From: Melioribacter roseus
Lineage (GTDB): Bacteria; Bacteroidota; Ignavibacteria; Ignavibacteriales; Melioribacteraceae
NCBI GenBank assembly: GCA_020724325.1
Contig: DYHC01000086.1
Coordinates: 1,053-7,751 of the forward strand
Direction: 5' to 3'
Length of the DNA: 6,699 nucleotides
A program made the translations under genes and the position numbers. This document shows, one piece after another, positions 1 through 4,604 of the stretch; the first letter of the stretch is position 1, and every line of letters begins with the position of its first letter. A model generated the notes under the pieces. That model was not told the DNA's origin. It made no database searches and saw only the letters and a program-made list of their open reading frames with translations.

Positions 1-237
1 GCTAATTAACGTTGTCGCGACCTGGATGATTCGCTCTGCCGTTAAATGTTTGGGCAACGCTTGCGCTATCAGTGGCTTGTATGCTTCAATGACGGATTTA
101 ACGTCCCCACTTCTAAGGCCGAGCATTGTTCCCGGACGTTTTGCTTTTTTTAAAATATCAACAGCAGTCGATTTGTTTTCGTCTTTGCCGTTGTCATTGT
201 TCCTTAATGTTTCTTTTGCTCTTTCAGCCGTTGTCAT
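1..237 (-). CDS. recT: RecT-family single-strand annealing protein, N-terminal part (cut by window edge)
   Basis: The first 79 codons of an open frame that runs off the left edge. RecT-family proteins coat single-stranded DNA and anneal homologous strands, working with a partner exonuclease in phage recombination. The visible part has a charged N-terminus (about residues 1-35), then a segment resembling the RecT N-terminus: SVIEAYKPLIAQALPKHL followed by a TAERIIQVATTLI helix, like the 'LP..l..eRf.r.alt.i' pattern of the family. The ATG at 237 is set by a strong Shine-Dalgarno (AAAGGAGG, ending 6 nt upstream at 244). It overlaps the end of the upstream exonuclease gene by 14 nt, so the two are probably translationally coupled. 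The exonuclease-annealase pairing supports the call. The catalytic core and C-terminus are outside the window, so the family is inferred from the N-terminus plus context. Confidence 0.8.
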   Translation of the reverse strand, partial: MTTAERAKETLRNNDNGKDENKSTAVDILKKAKRPGTMLGLRSGDVKSVIEAYKPLIAQALPKHLTAERIIQVATTLIS

Positions 238-1192
238 TTGAGTCCTCCTTTAATTCTTTTAATAAAAAAGTTCTAACGCTCGGAATTTCAATAACGTAAT
301 TATTGTATAATTCCGGATGTTCCTTTTGGAATATTTTTGATTGAAAAATTTTTTTCGGTTTAGCTGCTTTCCAACTAATTAATTTACGTCCCTCATATTC
401 AATGGATTCTGCATCTTTCATTATCTTTTTAAAAAACTCTATGTATTCGAGTTCGGCAGCCTCAAGTTCTTTTATAAGTTTACGCACTTGTAGTAAATTA
501 TTGTAAACCTCGTAGGTTTCTTTTTTCGCCTCAATTGATACCCCTTCTGTGTGCTGTGGGTAAAGTTTTTTAACATCTTCACTATTTATCGGCTCGGGCG
601 GATCGCCCTTTTCAACGTGTATCCAAAAATCTATGAGTTGCTCGTTCATTGATTTTATAAAGTCATTATCACGATCTTGCTTGAAGATTCTAAAATCCCA
701 TCCGTCAACAAGAACAGCGAAATAACCATAATCATAGCCGGTTACAGAAAGATAATGCTGCAGCTGAGCATAGTAATCCAATGGAACATCGCCGTCTTCC
801 CAATTCCTCGCTATCCAACCGGATGTTGTTTTTATCTCTAGAACACCCGGACCGTCACTGCCTGTAATTAAGCGATCAATATTAGCGAGTAGGAAGGGTA
901 TTTCTTTGTGGATTCGGATTTTGTTATCACGACGCACAACAAGACCAGTTTCTTCCCTGAACCAATCAGCAATGACATCTTCCAACATCAACCCGGCTTT
1001 CATCTTTGCGTTCACTGACTTTTCAATTATTTCTTCTGATGTCTTTTCGAAATAAATATCGAGCGGAGTGCGGTATCTATCAAAGCCAAGTATTGCTGAT
1101 ACATCACTTCCGCCGATGCCAATACGCCGAGATTTTAACCATTCCTCTCGGCTCATCTCTTTCGTGTTGATTGATGTTTTATAGGTATTCAT
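224..1192 (-). CDS. YqaJ-family phage exonuclease (PD-(D/E)XK nuclease)
   Basis: A 322-aa protein of the YqaJ/lambda-exonuclease family, expected to resect double-stranded DNA 5'-3' and hand the single strand to the RecT-like protein encoded next to it. Visible motifs (numbered from the ATG at 1192): RIGIGGSDVSAILG near residues 23-36, the family's N-terminal signature; acidic residue E71 in GLMLED; D106 in ANIDR; the E119-I-K121 catalytic pair in GVLEIKTT; and YYAQLQHYL around 140-148 with conserved Gln143. The C-terminal third (about 220-270) is a Lys/Glu-rich helical region. The frame stays open to a TTG at 1219, but the ATG at 1192 is preferred: it has a strong GGAGGGG Shine-Dalgarno (1201-1207) 8 nt upstream, whereas the TTG lies in a hairpin without one. 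The 3' end overlaps the RecT gene by 14 nt. All nuclease residues appear intact. Confidence 0.93.
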   Translation of the reverse strand: MNTYKTSINTKEMSREEWLKSRRIGIGGSDVSAILGFDRYRTPLDIYFEKTSEEIIEKSVNAKMKAGLMLEDVIADWFREETGLVVRRDNKIRIHKEIPFLLANIDRLITGSDGPGVLEIKTTSGWIARNWEDGDVPLDYYAQLQHYLSVTGYDYGYFAVLVDGWDFRIFKQDRDNDFIKSMNEQLIDFWIHVEKGDPPEPINSEDVKKLYPQHTEGVSIEAKKETYEVYNNLLQVRKLIKELEAAELEYIEFFKKIMKDAESIEYEGRKLISWKAAKPKKIFQSKIFQKEHPELYNNYVIEIPSVRTFLLKELKEDSNDNG

Positions 1193-1200
1193 TTGTCCCA

Positions 1201-1207
1201 CCCCTCC
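1201..1207 (-). promoter_or_regulatory. Shine-Dalgarno that decides the exonuclease start
   Basis: On the minus strand GGAGGGG lies 8 nt before the ATG at 1192. This supports that ATG over the in-frame TTG at 1219, which would add nine residues and has no ribosome site. Confidence 0.8.
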
Positions 1208-1215
1208 GAAATAAT

Positions 1216-1443
1216 TCAAGCCCGCTGCAACGGGCTTTTTTTATTGCTTAAAAAATTATGTTCCGTTAATTCTCTTAAAACCTTTTCTTGAAGTATACCG
1301 CCAGTTACTATCTTGATTTTATCATGTGCTGAACTTATTGCGAATATTGCATCATTCTTATCTGCAAACTCAATCCACTGACGCAAAGTTTTTATTTCGT
1401 CATGGTCCGAGCGATAGACTTTAAATTTATATTTGTCTTTCAT
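1216..1443 (-). CDS. Small hypothetical protein (75 aa) of the early operon
   Basis: A 75-aa protein I do not recognise. It begins with a basic strand-like stretch (KDKYKFKVYRS), continues with a mixed helical region containing LRQWIEFADKNDAIFAIS, then an IKIVTGGILQEKVLREL segment and a basic tail. It has no transmembrane segment, no cysteines and no obvious catalytic motif. The ATG at 1443 has a modest ribosome site (AAAGG about 6 nt upstream). The stop is 23 nt before the exonuclease ATG, so it belongs to the same leftward transcript. Many phage early operons have small accessory proteins just before the recombination genes; a role in DNA metabolism or host takeover is only a guess from position. 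A GC hairpin covers its last codons. Confidence 0.6.
   Translation of the reverse strand: MKDKYKFKVYRSDHDEIKTLRQWIEFADKNDAIFAISSAHDKIKIVTGGILQEKVLRELTEHNFLSNKKSPLQRA
1218..1242 (+). terminator. GC hairpin with plus-strand T-tract, between the 75-aa gene and the exonuclease
   Basis: A perfect 7-bp stem (AAGCCCG, 1218-1224, with CGGGCTT, 1231-1237), a 6-nt loop and seven T residues (1236-1242) on the plus strand have the form of a Rho-independent terminator. No plus-strand gene lies upstream, so it would only stop antisense transcripts. On the minus strand, the direction of the operon, it lies over the last codons of the 75-aa gene, 11 nt before the exonuclease Shine-Dalgarno, and has no T-tract after it. 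There it may act as an mRNA processing, stability or translation-control hairpin. The structure is visible; the function is inferred. Confidence 0.5.
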
Positions 1444-1492
1444 TCCAAGCCTTTTTAAGTTTATTTATATCAGAATTCGTAACAAAAACCAT
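1427..1492 (-). CDS. Possible 21-aa peptide ORF
   Basis: A short frame between the 41-aa membrane protein and the 75-aa protein, reading MVFVTNSDINKLKKAWNERQ plus one residue. It starts at an ATG about 11 nt after a GGAGGAGAGG purine run (1504-1513) and overlaps the next gene's start by 17 nt, as a coupled leader ORF would. A competing ATG at 1497 is better spaced from the purine run but encodes only ten hydrophobic residues. Either could be real or chance; composition alone cannot decide. Confidence 0.22.
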   Translation of the reverse strand: MVFVTNSDINKLKKAWNERQI

Positions 1493-1498
1493 ATCATT

Positions 1499-1624
1499 CT
1501 ATTCCTCTCCTCCAAATATTTGTTTTAAATAATCCCAAGCAATCCGCCCAAAACAGAGCAAGAATAAGCCCATCGCAATAAGTATCCACCATTCTAATTT
1601 CAACTCATTCAAACATTCTAACAT
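1499..1624 (-). CDS. Small single-span membrane protein (41 aa)
   Basis: A 41-codon frame with a strong ribosome site: TGGAGG lies 4 nt before the ATG at 1624. The protein has a short polar N-terminus (about residues 1-10), one hydrophobic span from about 11 to 30 beginning EWWILIAMGLFLL and ending near GRIAW, and a short tail with DYLKQIFGGEE. It is a predicted single-pass inner-membrane peptide. The family is not recognised; position in the early operon, directly after a tRNA-like element, is the only context. Possible roles include a host-membrane interactor or superinfection factor, but nothing in the sequence identifies one. Evidence for being real: Shine-Dalgarno, clean transmembrane pattern, and it fills an otherwise empty gap in a compact operon. 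Confidence 0.55.
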   Translation of the reverse strand: MLECLNELKLEWWILIAMGLFLLCFGRIAWDYLKQIFGGEE

Positions 1625-1642
1625 GCTTCCTCCATGCGTTTA

Positions 1643-1703
1643 TGTTAGTAGCGGGCGTCGAACCCGCTTCGTTGGCTTATGAGACCACATAGGAACCGTT
1701 CCT
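1643..1703 (-). tRNA. Degenerate tRNA-Met-like element (CAT anticodon)
   Basis: On the minus strand there is a textbook anticodon loop CTCATAA (1677-1683, anticodon CAT at 1679-1681) on a partly paired stem (four of five pairs, one of them G-U). A 4-nt variable region and a T-arm with a perfect 5-bp stem and TTCGACG loop (1651-1667) follow. Upstream, AGGAA-CGG-TTCCT (1690-1703) could stand in for a D-arm. The expected acceptor strand partner of TACTAAC (1644-1650) is missing upstream, and no CCA is encoded, so a normal charged tRNA is unlikely. It begins directly after the stop codon of the 119-aa DNA-binding gene and ends 19 nt before the start of the 41-aa ORF. It may be a decayed phage tRNA, an RNA-processing signal or an old attachment scar. 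Confidence 0.4.
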
Positions 1704-1705
1704 AT

Positions 1706-2065
1706 TCATCCCGCATTGAAAATTCGTTTTGTTATCTCCTCTGCCGTTTCAATGCCTTCAAAATCTTCAACCGTTTTTGTTTGCCGGTTGCGTTGATATT
1801 CCCGGATGTCTGCAACGCGGAAGCGGTAACGTTTCTTTCTTTTGGCGTCACGATAAGGGATAGCCCTAAGCTGCCTGTTCTCAACAGCCCGGATTATTTT
1901 ATCTGTGCCAACTCGTAAAAGCTTCGCCGCTTTGTTGAGCGAAATTTCCTCAATGCTCTCCCCGGCTTTTTCTTCTTTCAGTTCGTCAAGTTTTCGCTCA
2001 AGCGATTCAATCTTTTCGATTATCAAACGCTCGGCGCGGGTCATTATGATTGCAGCGTCATTCAT
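1706..2065 (-). CDS. MerR/excisionase-like helix-turn-helix DNA-binding protein
   Basis: A 119-aa protein. Residues about 9-35 form a charged heptad-like helix (ERLIIEKIESLERKLDEL), probably for dimerisation. Residues about 41-93 match the HTH_17/excisionase type of winged helix: ISLNKAAKLLRVGTDKI, then IRAVENRQLRAIPY, a basic wing KRKKRYRF and VADIREYQRNR. Such proteins bind DNA as excisionases, DNA-bending factors or transcription regulators. The ATG at 2065 overlaps the upstream stop in an ATGA junction, which favours it over the second Met codon at 2044; no good Shine-Dalgarno is needed if reinitiation occurs. Being in the early operon and not beside the integrase, it may control transcription, but an excisionase role for the integrase at the other end of the window is also reasonable. 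Confidence 0.75.
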   Translation of the reverse strand: MNDAAIIMTRAERLIIEKIESLERKLDELKEEKAGESIEEISLNKAAKLLRVGTDKIIRAVENRQLRAIPYRDAKRKKRYRFRVADIREYQRNRQTKTVEDFEGIETAEEITKRIFNAG

Positions 2066-2268
2066 TTTTTATCGAAATTATTTTTGAGTTCAGCAAATAA
2101 TTTTTCAAATTCATCTTCATCCGGAATGCTTAACTTTGATGAATGATCGCTTTCAATAATAAATTTTCTTATCTGGATTTCATCAGCATTTTTTAAACAC
2201 TTTACAATAACATCCCAGAACCAATTGGGATATGTCGCTGTCGTAAATTCGTTATGTTTACTAATCAT
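2062..2268 (-). CDS. Small hypothetical protein (68 aa)
   Basis: An unrecognised 68-aa, mostly acidic protein. It has an aromatic patch near the N-terminus (YPNWFWDVIVKCLKNA, about residues 13-28), a polar middle and a charged helical C-terminus ending FAELKNNFDKK. The ATG at 2268 has a good GAGG ribosome site 5 nt upstream. The stop overlaps the next gene start by 4 nt (ATGA) and the gene follows the upstream stop by 10 nt, so it sits firmly in the leftward operon. No metal site, membrane segment or known motif is visible. Confidence 0.6.
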   Translation of the reverse strand: MISKHNEFTTATYPNWFWDVIVKCLKNADEIQIRKFIIESDHSSKLSIPDEDEFEKLFAELKNNFDKK

Positions 2269-2278
2269 TTTTACCTCG

Positions 2279-2728
2279 CTATTTCAAATCAATTGTTATG
2301 AGTAAGTCGTTAAATTCGTCTGTTACTCTATTAAGTTGATTACGCAATTGTTCTTTCAATACTTTCTTTTCATCATCAGTTAAAGTCCTGTCTCGTATTT
2401 TATCCTTTATGCTTTTTGAAACGATCGATATTGTACCGGAGAGTACTGTAGAGAAATCTATTAATTCGTCCTTAAGTAATCCGCAAATTTCAAGGTTAGA
2501 AGTGATTAGTCCTTCTTTCTTTAATATCTCTTTTACTTTTTCGTGAAAATCCTGGCGGTAGATTTTTGCTTCTCGCAGTTGATAACGTACAAGGTCATAA
2601 TCCATATGCACCTTGTTTGCTAACCACGCAATTTCAAGCCCTGCCCTATCAAGTATTTGATTGATAAATTTTTGATCTTCGTTCAACATGTTGAATTTTT
2701 CGGTCTGCATTGAATTTTTCCCGTTCAT
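2279..2728 (-). CDS. Probable helix-turn-helix phage regulatory protein (149 aa)
   Basis: A 149-aa protein whose residues about 21-73 look like an XRE-type helical DNA-binding domain: FINQILDRAGLEIAWLANKV, then a recognition-helix candidate YDLVRYQLREAKIY and the supporting helix VKEILKKEGLI. The C-terminal half is a helical region (about 80-147) with ILE-rich and charged stretches suited to oligomerisation. No peptidase or catalytic motif is visible. The start is uncertain: the ATG at 2728 has no Shine-Dalgarno, and in-frame ATGs at 2710 and 2689 are also poor; the DNA-binding-like part is retained in all cases. It is the second gene of the leftward operon, where phages often keep Cro- or CII-like regulators. 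The HTH call rests on the helix pattern, not a strong motif. Confidence 0.55.
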   Translation of the reverse strand: MNGKNSMQTEKFNMLNEDQKFINQILDRAGLEIAWLANKVHMDYDLVRYQLREAKIYRQDFHEKVKEILKKEGLITSNLEICGLLKDELIDFSTVLSGTISIVSKSIKDKIRDRTLTDDEKKVLKEQLRNQLNRVTDEFNDLLITIDLK

Positions 2729-2741
2729 AGATTGAGTTTTT

Positions 2742-3020
2742 CTAAACTGCTTCAGTTACTTTTTCAACAGCATTTTGTTCTTTACGGGCTTTATAGGTGT
2801 TCACGAGTTCCCGTATTCTTAAAGCCAATTTCATGTTTCGTCTGTTGAATGCGGCAGTCAAATTTTGTGGGTTCTTAATTCGCAGAATATTCGCAATTGA
2901 TTTCTGACCATTGGGGAACAATTCATAAACTTCATCTTTCAGTAGATTTAGTTCCTCTTGCGTAAAATTGATTTGTGTTCTTCGGTAATCTTTTTTAGTT
3001 TGCTGATTAATTGTTTCCAT
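2742..3020 (-). CDS. First gene of the leftward operon, small basic protein (92 aa), possible Cro-position regulator
   Basis: A 92-aa, overall basic protein, not recognised. After a polar N-terminus it has FTQEELNLLKDEVYELF (about 19-35), then GQKSIANILRIKNPQNLTAAFNRR (about 38-61), which could form a helix-turn-helix, and a basic helix ALRIRELVNTYKARK. It is the first gene opposite the repressor, the place of Cro in lambdoid phages, so autoregulation through the shared operators is plausible but unproven. The ATG at 3020 has no Shine-Dalgarno; the leader is A-rich, like leaderless-style or weak sites common in Bacteroidota relatives. About 34 nt separate it from the predicted transcription start. 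Confidence 0.6.
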   Translation of the reverse strand: METINQQTKKDYRRTQINFTQEELNLLKDEVYELFPNGQKSIANILRIKNPQNLTAAFNRRNMKLALRIRELVNTYKARKEQNAVEKVTEAV

Positions 3021-3060
3021 AATGTTTATCGTTTTTTATTGAAGTTTAATTGTTGGTGTA

Positions 3061-3089
3061 AATATAATGTATACATAAGATTTTGTCAA
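3061..3089 (-). promoter_or_regulatory. Leftward early promoter
   Basis: On the minus strand a perfect TTGACA (3084-3089), a 17-nt spacer and TATATT (3061-3066) form a near-consensus sigma-70-type promoter ahead of the 92-aa gene. The -35 box lies in the centre of an 11-bp inverted repeat and a separate palindrome lies in the spacer, so bound repressor would block it. If the host uses a Bacteroidota-type sigma factor the active elements could differ. Confidence 0.65.
3067..3076. promoter_or_regulatory. 10-bp palindrome inside the leftward promoter
   Basis: ATGTATACAT is a perfect palindrome in the spacer of the leftward promoter, just left of the larger inverted repeat and sharing 3 nt with it. 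It differs in sequence from the ATAAGATTTT half-sites, so it may bind a different regulator, or be chance in AT-rich DNA. Confidence 0.35.
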
Positions 3090-3116
3090 GAAAATCTTAT
3101 GATTTAATAAGATTTT
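3074..3116. promoter_or_regulatory. Repressor operator region: inverted repeat plus third half-site
   Basis: CATAAGATTTT (3074-3084) and its exact reverse complement AAAATCTTATG (3091-3101) flank a 6-nt centre. A third half-site, ATAAGATTTT, follows at 3107-3116. Half-site starts are evenly spaced 16 nt apart, and the two direct copies are 32 nt apart, close to three helical turns. The array covers the -35 of the leftward promoter and the -35/-10 area of the rightward one. The likely ligand is the CI-like repressor encoded 16 nt downstream. Confidence 0.65.
3083..3110 (+). promoter_or_regulatory. Possible rightward (repressor) promoter
   Basis: TTGTCA (3083-3088), a 16-nt spacer and TAATAA (3105-3110) form a weaker promoter than the divergent one. 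The two -35 boxes overlap within the operator centre. An AAAAGG ribosome site follows at 3120-3125. Confidence 0.4.
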
Positions 3117-3131
3117 TATAAAAGGTTTGTT

Positions 3132-3530
3132 TTGGACGAATTTTCGAAAGAAATATTTGGGGAAAGACTTAAAAAGATTGCGAAAGATGATTTTGGCGGT
3201 ATTGGTAAATTAGCATCTAAGATGAGACATAATAATCTTTCTCTTTATACAAGTGCCGTTCAGGAACCTAAGGCAACATTCATTCATAAACTGTTGGTTG
3301 CCGGTGTAGATATTATTTTTCTTTTTACAGGTAAACGGGGTGCCACCGTGGATGATGAAACAAAAAAGAAATTTGAAGAAATGGAGCAGCGACTTCAAAA
3401 ACTGGAATCTAAACTTTTCCGACTTACTCAAGAAAATGAAGAATTAAAAGAAGAGAACGCCTCGTTGCGCAGTAGCATGGCTAAAGATATTAATCATAGC
3501 CAAAATAAAGGGATGGATAAACTAAAATGA
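3132..3530 (+). CDS. CI-like phage repressor with C-terminal leucine zipper
   Basis: A 132-aa protein. Residues about 8-68 match the N-terminal domain of CI-type repressors: FGERLKKIAKDDFGGIGKLA, an SLYTSAVQEPKATF segment, and the typical ending LLVAGVDIIFLFTGK. The rest is not the usual S24/LexA-like self-cleaving domain. It is a coiled coil (about 75-115) with M84, L91, L98, L105 and L112 exactly seven apart and L88, L95, N102 and N109 in the other core position, as in GCN4-type zippers. It likely binds the operators just upstream as a dimer and holds lysogeny. Without a cleavage domain, induction must use another route, such as an antirepressor. The TTG start at 3132 is chosen for the AAAAGG site 6 nt before it. 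It is the first gene of the rightward operon and overlaps the next by ATGA. Confidence 0.78.
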   Translation: MDEFSKEIFGERLKKIAKDDFGGIGKLASKMRHNNLSLYTSAVQEPKATFIHKLLVAGVDIIFLFTGKRGATVDDETKKKFEEMEQRLQKLESKLFRLTQENEELKEENASLRSSMAKDINHSQNKGMDKLK

Positions 3531-4216
3531 GAAGCATCCAAATGGAAGAAAATATGGTGCATTGTCCTTATTGTAATAATACCTTGGATAAGATTCCGAA
3601 TGCAAAATCAAAATGCCCATTTTGTAAACAGTTTATTTTTGTATTGACTGATCCCGATCTTAAAAAGAAAGTCCATGTTACGAAAACTCAAGCTGATGAG
3701 ATTAGAAAAAAATGGAGCGAGCGAAGTGAAATAAATTATTATGTAAAATACTTTTCGCAGTTTGGAATAACTAACGAAATATTCTTAGCAAAAAAGCAAT
3801 TATTATCTGAAGAAAAAGGAACCGAGGTAGAAAATTCGGAAGTTCTTGAACAGATTTTTCACAGATTGGTTTATACATCGAAAGACTTTCATGAACTTAA
3901 AATGTTGTATTTCAGCATGGCTTTAATAAAATATCAAAATGGAGAAGATTTTTTCAATCTTTTACAAGAAAGTATGCGATTCGAGTTGTTGAAAAAAGGC
4001 GAAAGTAAATTAATAAAAAAAGTGAAAATCCATGCTATTGGCTGTGAACATTGCAAAGAGAATGACGGGAAAATTTATACAATCGAAGATGCTTTGAAAA
4101 CGATGCCAATACCAAATCCAGAATGCACACATGAAAAGAAAGAAGGTCGTGGTTGGTGCAGATGTTTCTATATAGCCGAAATTGAAGGATTAAAACATAA
4201 ATCGGGTGTGCTATGA
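3527..4216 (+). CDS. Double zinc-motif protein of unknown function, C-terminus like phage head-morphogenesis tails
   Basis: A 229-aa soluble protein. The N-terminus has a zinc-ribbon pattern, C13-x2-C16 and C30-x2-C33 (CPYCNNTL...CPFCKQF). A helical middle (about 45-160) has no recognised motif. The C-terminus has a second cysteine set: C173-x2-C176 in GCEHCKENDGKIYTIEDAL, then MPIPNPECTH (C200, H202) and GWCRCFY (C211, C213). This 'CxxC..DGK....ALk.mP.P...C....GWCRC' pattern is seen at the C-terminus of Mu F/SPP1 gp7-like head proteins and in prophage proteins of unknown role; the main gp7 domain is not evident here. The start overlaps the repressor stop in ATGA; in-frame ATGs at 3542 and 3554 are alternatives. 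Expressed with the repressor, so probably a lysogeny-phase gene and not a capsid part. Confidence 0.55.
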   Translation: MRSIQMEENMVHCPYCNNTLDKIPNAKSKCPFCKQFIFVLTDPDLKKKVHVTKTQADEIRKKWSERSEINYYVKYFSQFGITNEIFLAKKQLLSEEKGTEVENSEVLEQIFHRLVYTSKDFHELKMLYFSMALIKYQNGEDFFNLLQESMRFELLKKGESKLIKKVKIHAIGCEHCKENDGKIYTIEDALKTMPIPNPECTHEKKEGRGWCRCFYIAEIEGLKHKSGVL

Positions 4217-4593
4217 AAAAAAATATTTCGTTAATCATTCTCGTCTTTTCTTTGATCTCAATTAGCGGGAATCTGTTCGCTCAAGAAAACAATCCAGATG
4301 GAAAGAGAATATCTTTCCACATTACTCCCTTTGTCCTAAAAGGTAATTATCAAACTACTATTCCCAGAACTAATTATCCTTATTACACCCAAGAAATAGC
4401 CGTTAAAATACCTCCAAGAATTTGTTTTAATCTCCTATTGAAATACCCGATCAGCAATAAAATTACGCTGTCCGCTTTTTTCGAACAAACACAATGGGAT
4501 CATGAAAATATTCTTTCGAATTCTCAAGCTCAAAAAACAAATTATGATTTTCAACGTATTGGTGGCACGCTTAGTATTTACTTTGGAAATTAG
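4213..4593 (+). CDS. Secreted beta-rich envelope protein, putative lysogenic-conversion factor
   Basis: A 126-aa protein with a clear signal peptide: basic MKKN, a hydrophobic core SLIILVFSLISIS and a probable cut after A23 in NLFA/QEN, typical of Bacteroidota-group envelope proteins. The mature part (about 102 aa) alternates polar and hydrophobic residues as outer-membrane strands do (RISFHITPFVLKGNY, ICFNLLLKYPI, ITLSAFFEQTQW) and ends GGTLSIYFGN, close to the aromatic terminal strand of beta-barrel proteins. It is short for a free-standing barrel, so it may be a small or periplasmic beta protein. The start overlaps the preceding gene by ATGA. Secreted proteins inside a repressor-integrase operon are a known pattern for prophage genes that alter the host surface, for example to exclude other phages; that role is inferred. 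Confidence 0.65.
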   Translation: MKKNISLIILVFSLISISGNLFAQENNPDGKRISFHITPFVLKGNYQTTIPRTNYPYYTQEIAVKIPPRICFNLLLKYPISNKITLSAFFEQTQWDHENILSNSQAQKTNYDFQRIGGTLSIYFGN

Positions 4594-4604
4594 GGCGGTT
4601 AACA

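Noticed and set aside
26..241. Plus-strand 71-aa open frame
   Set aside because: It lies antisense to the RecT-like gene, which has a strong ribosome site and a family-like protein; the plus frame has neither.
1193..1219. Nine-residue N-terminal extension of the exonuclease from TTG
   Set aside because: The TTG lies in a GC hairpin, has no Shine-Dalgarno and overlaps the previous gene stop; the ATG at 1192 has a strong site.
1643..1703. A functional tRNA-Met
   Set aside because: The 3' acceptor strand TACTAAC has no upstream partner, CCA is not encoded and the D-arm is abnormal, so only a tRNA-like element is claimed.
1679..2087. Two plus-strand frames (79 and 60 aa) opposite the MerR-like gene
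   Set aside because: Their products are low-complexity Ser/Phe/Arg mixtures typical of antisense shadows, while the minus frame has a clear DNA-binding domain.
3210..3431. Minus-strand frame opposite the repressor
   Set aside because: Antisense of a gene with a CI-like domain and leucine zipper; no ribosome site or plausible domain.
4035..4238. Minus-strand frame opposite the zinc protein C-terminus
   Set aside because: No ribosome site; it is explained as a shadow of the cysteine-rich coding sequence.
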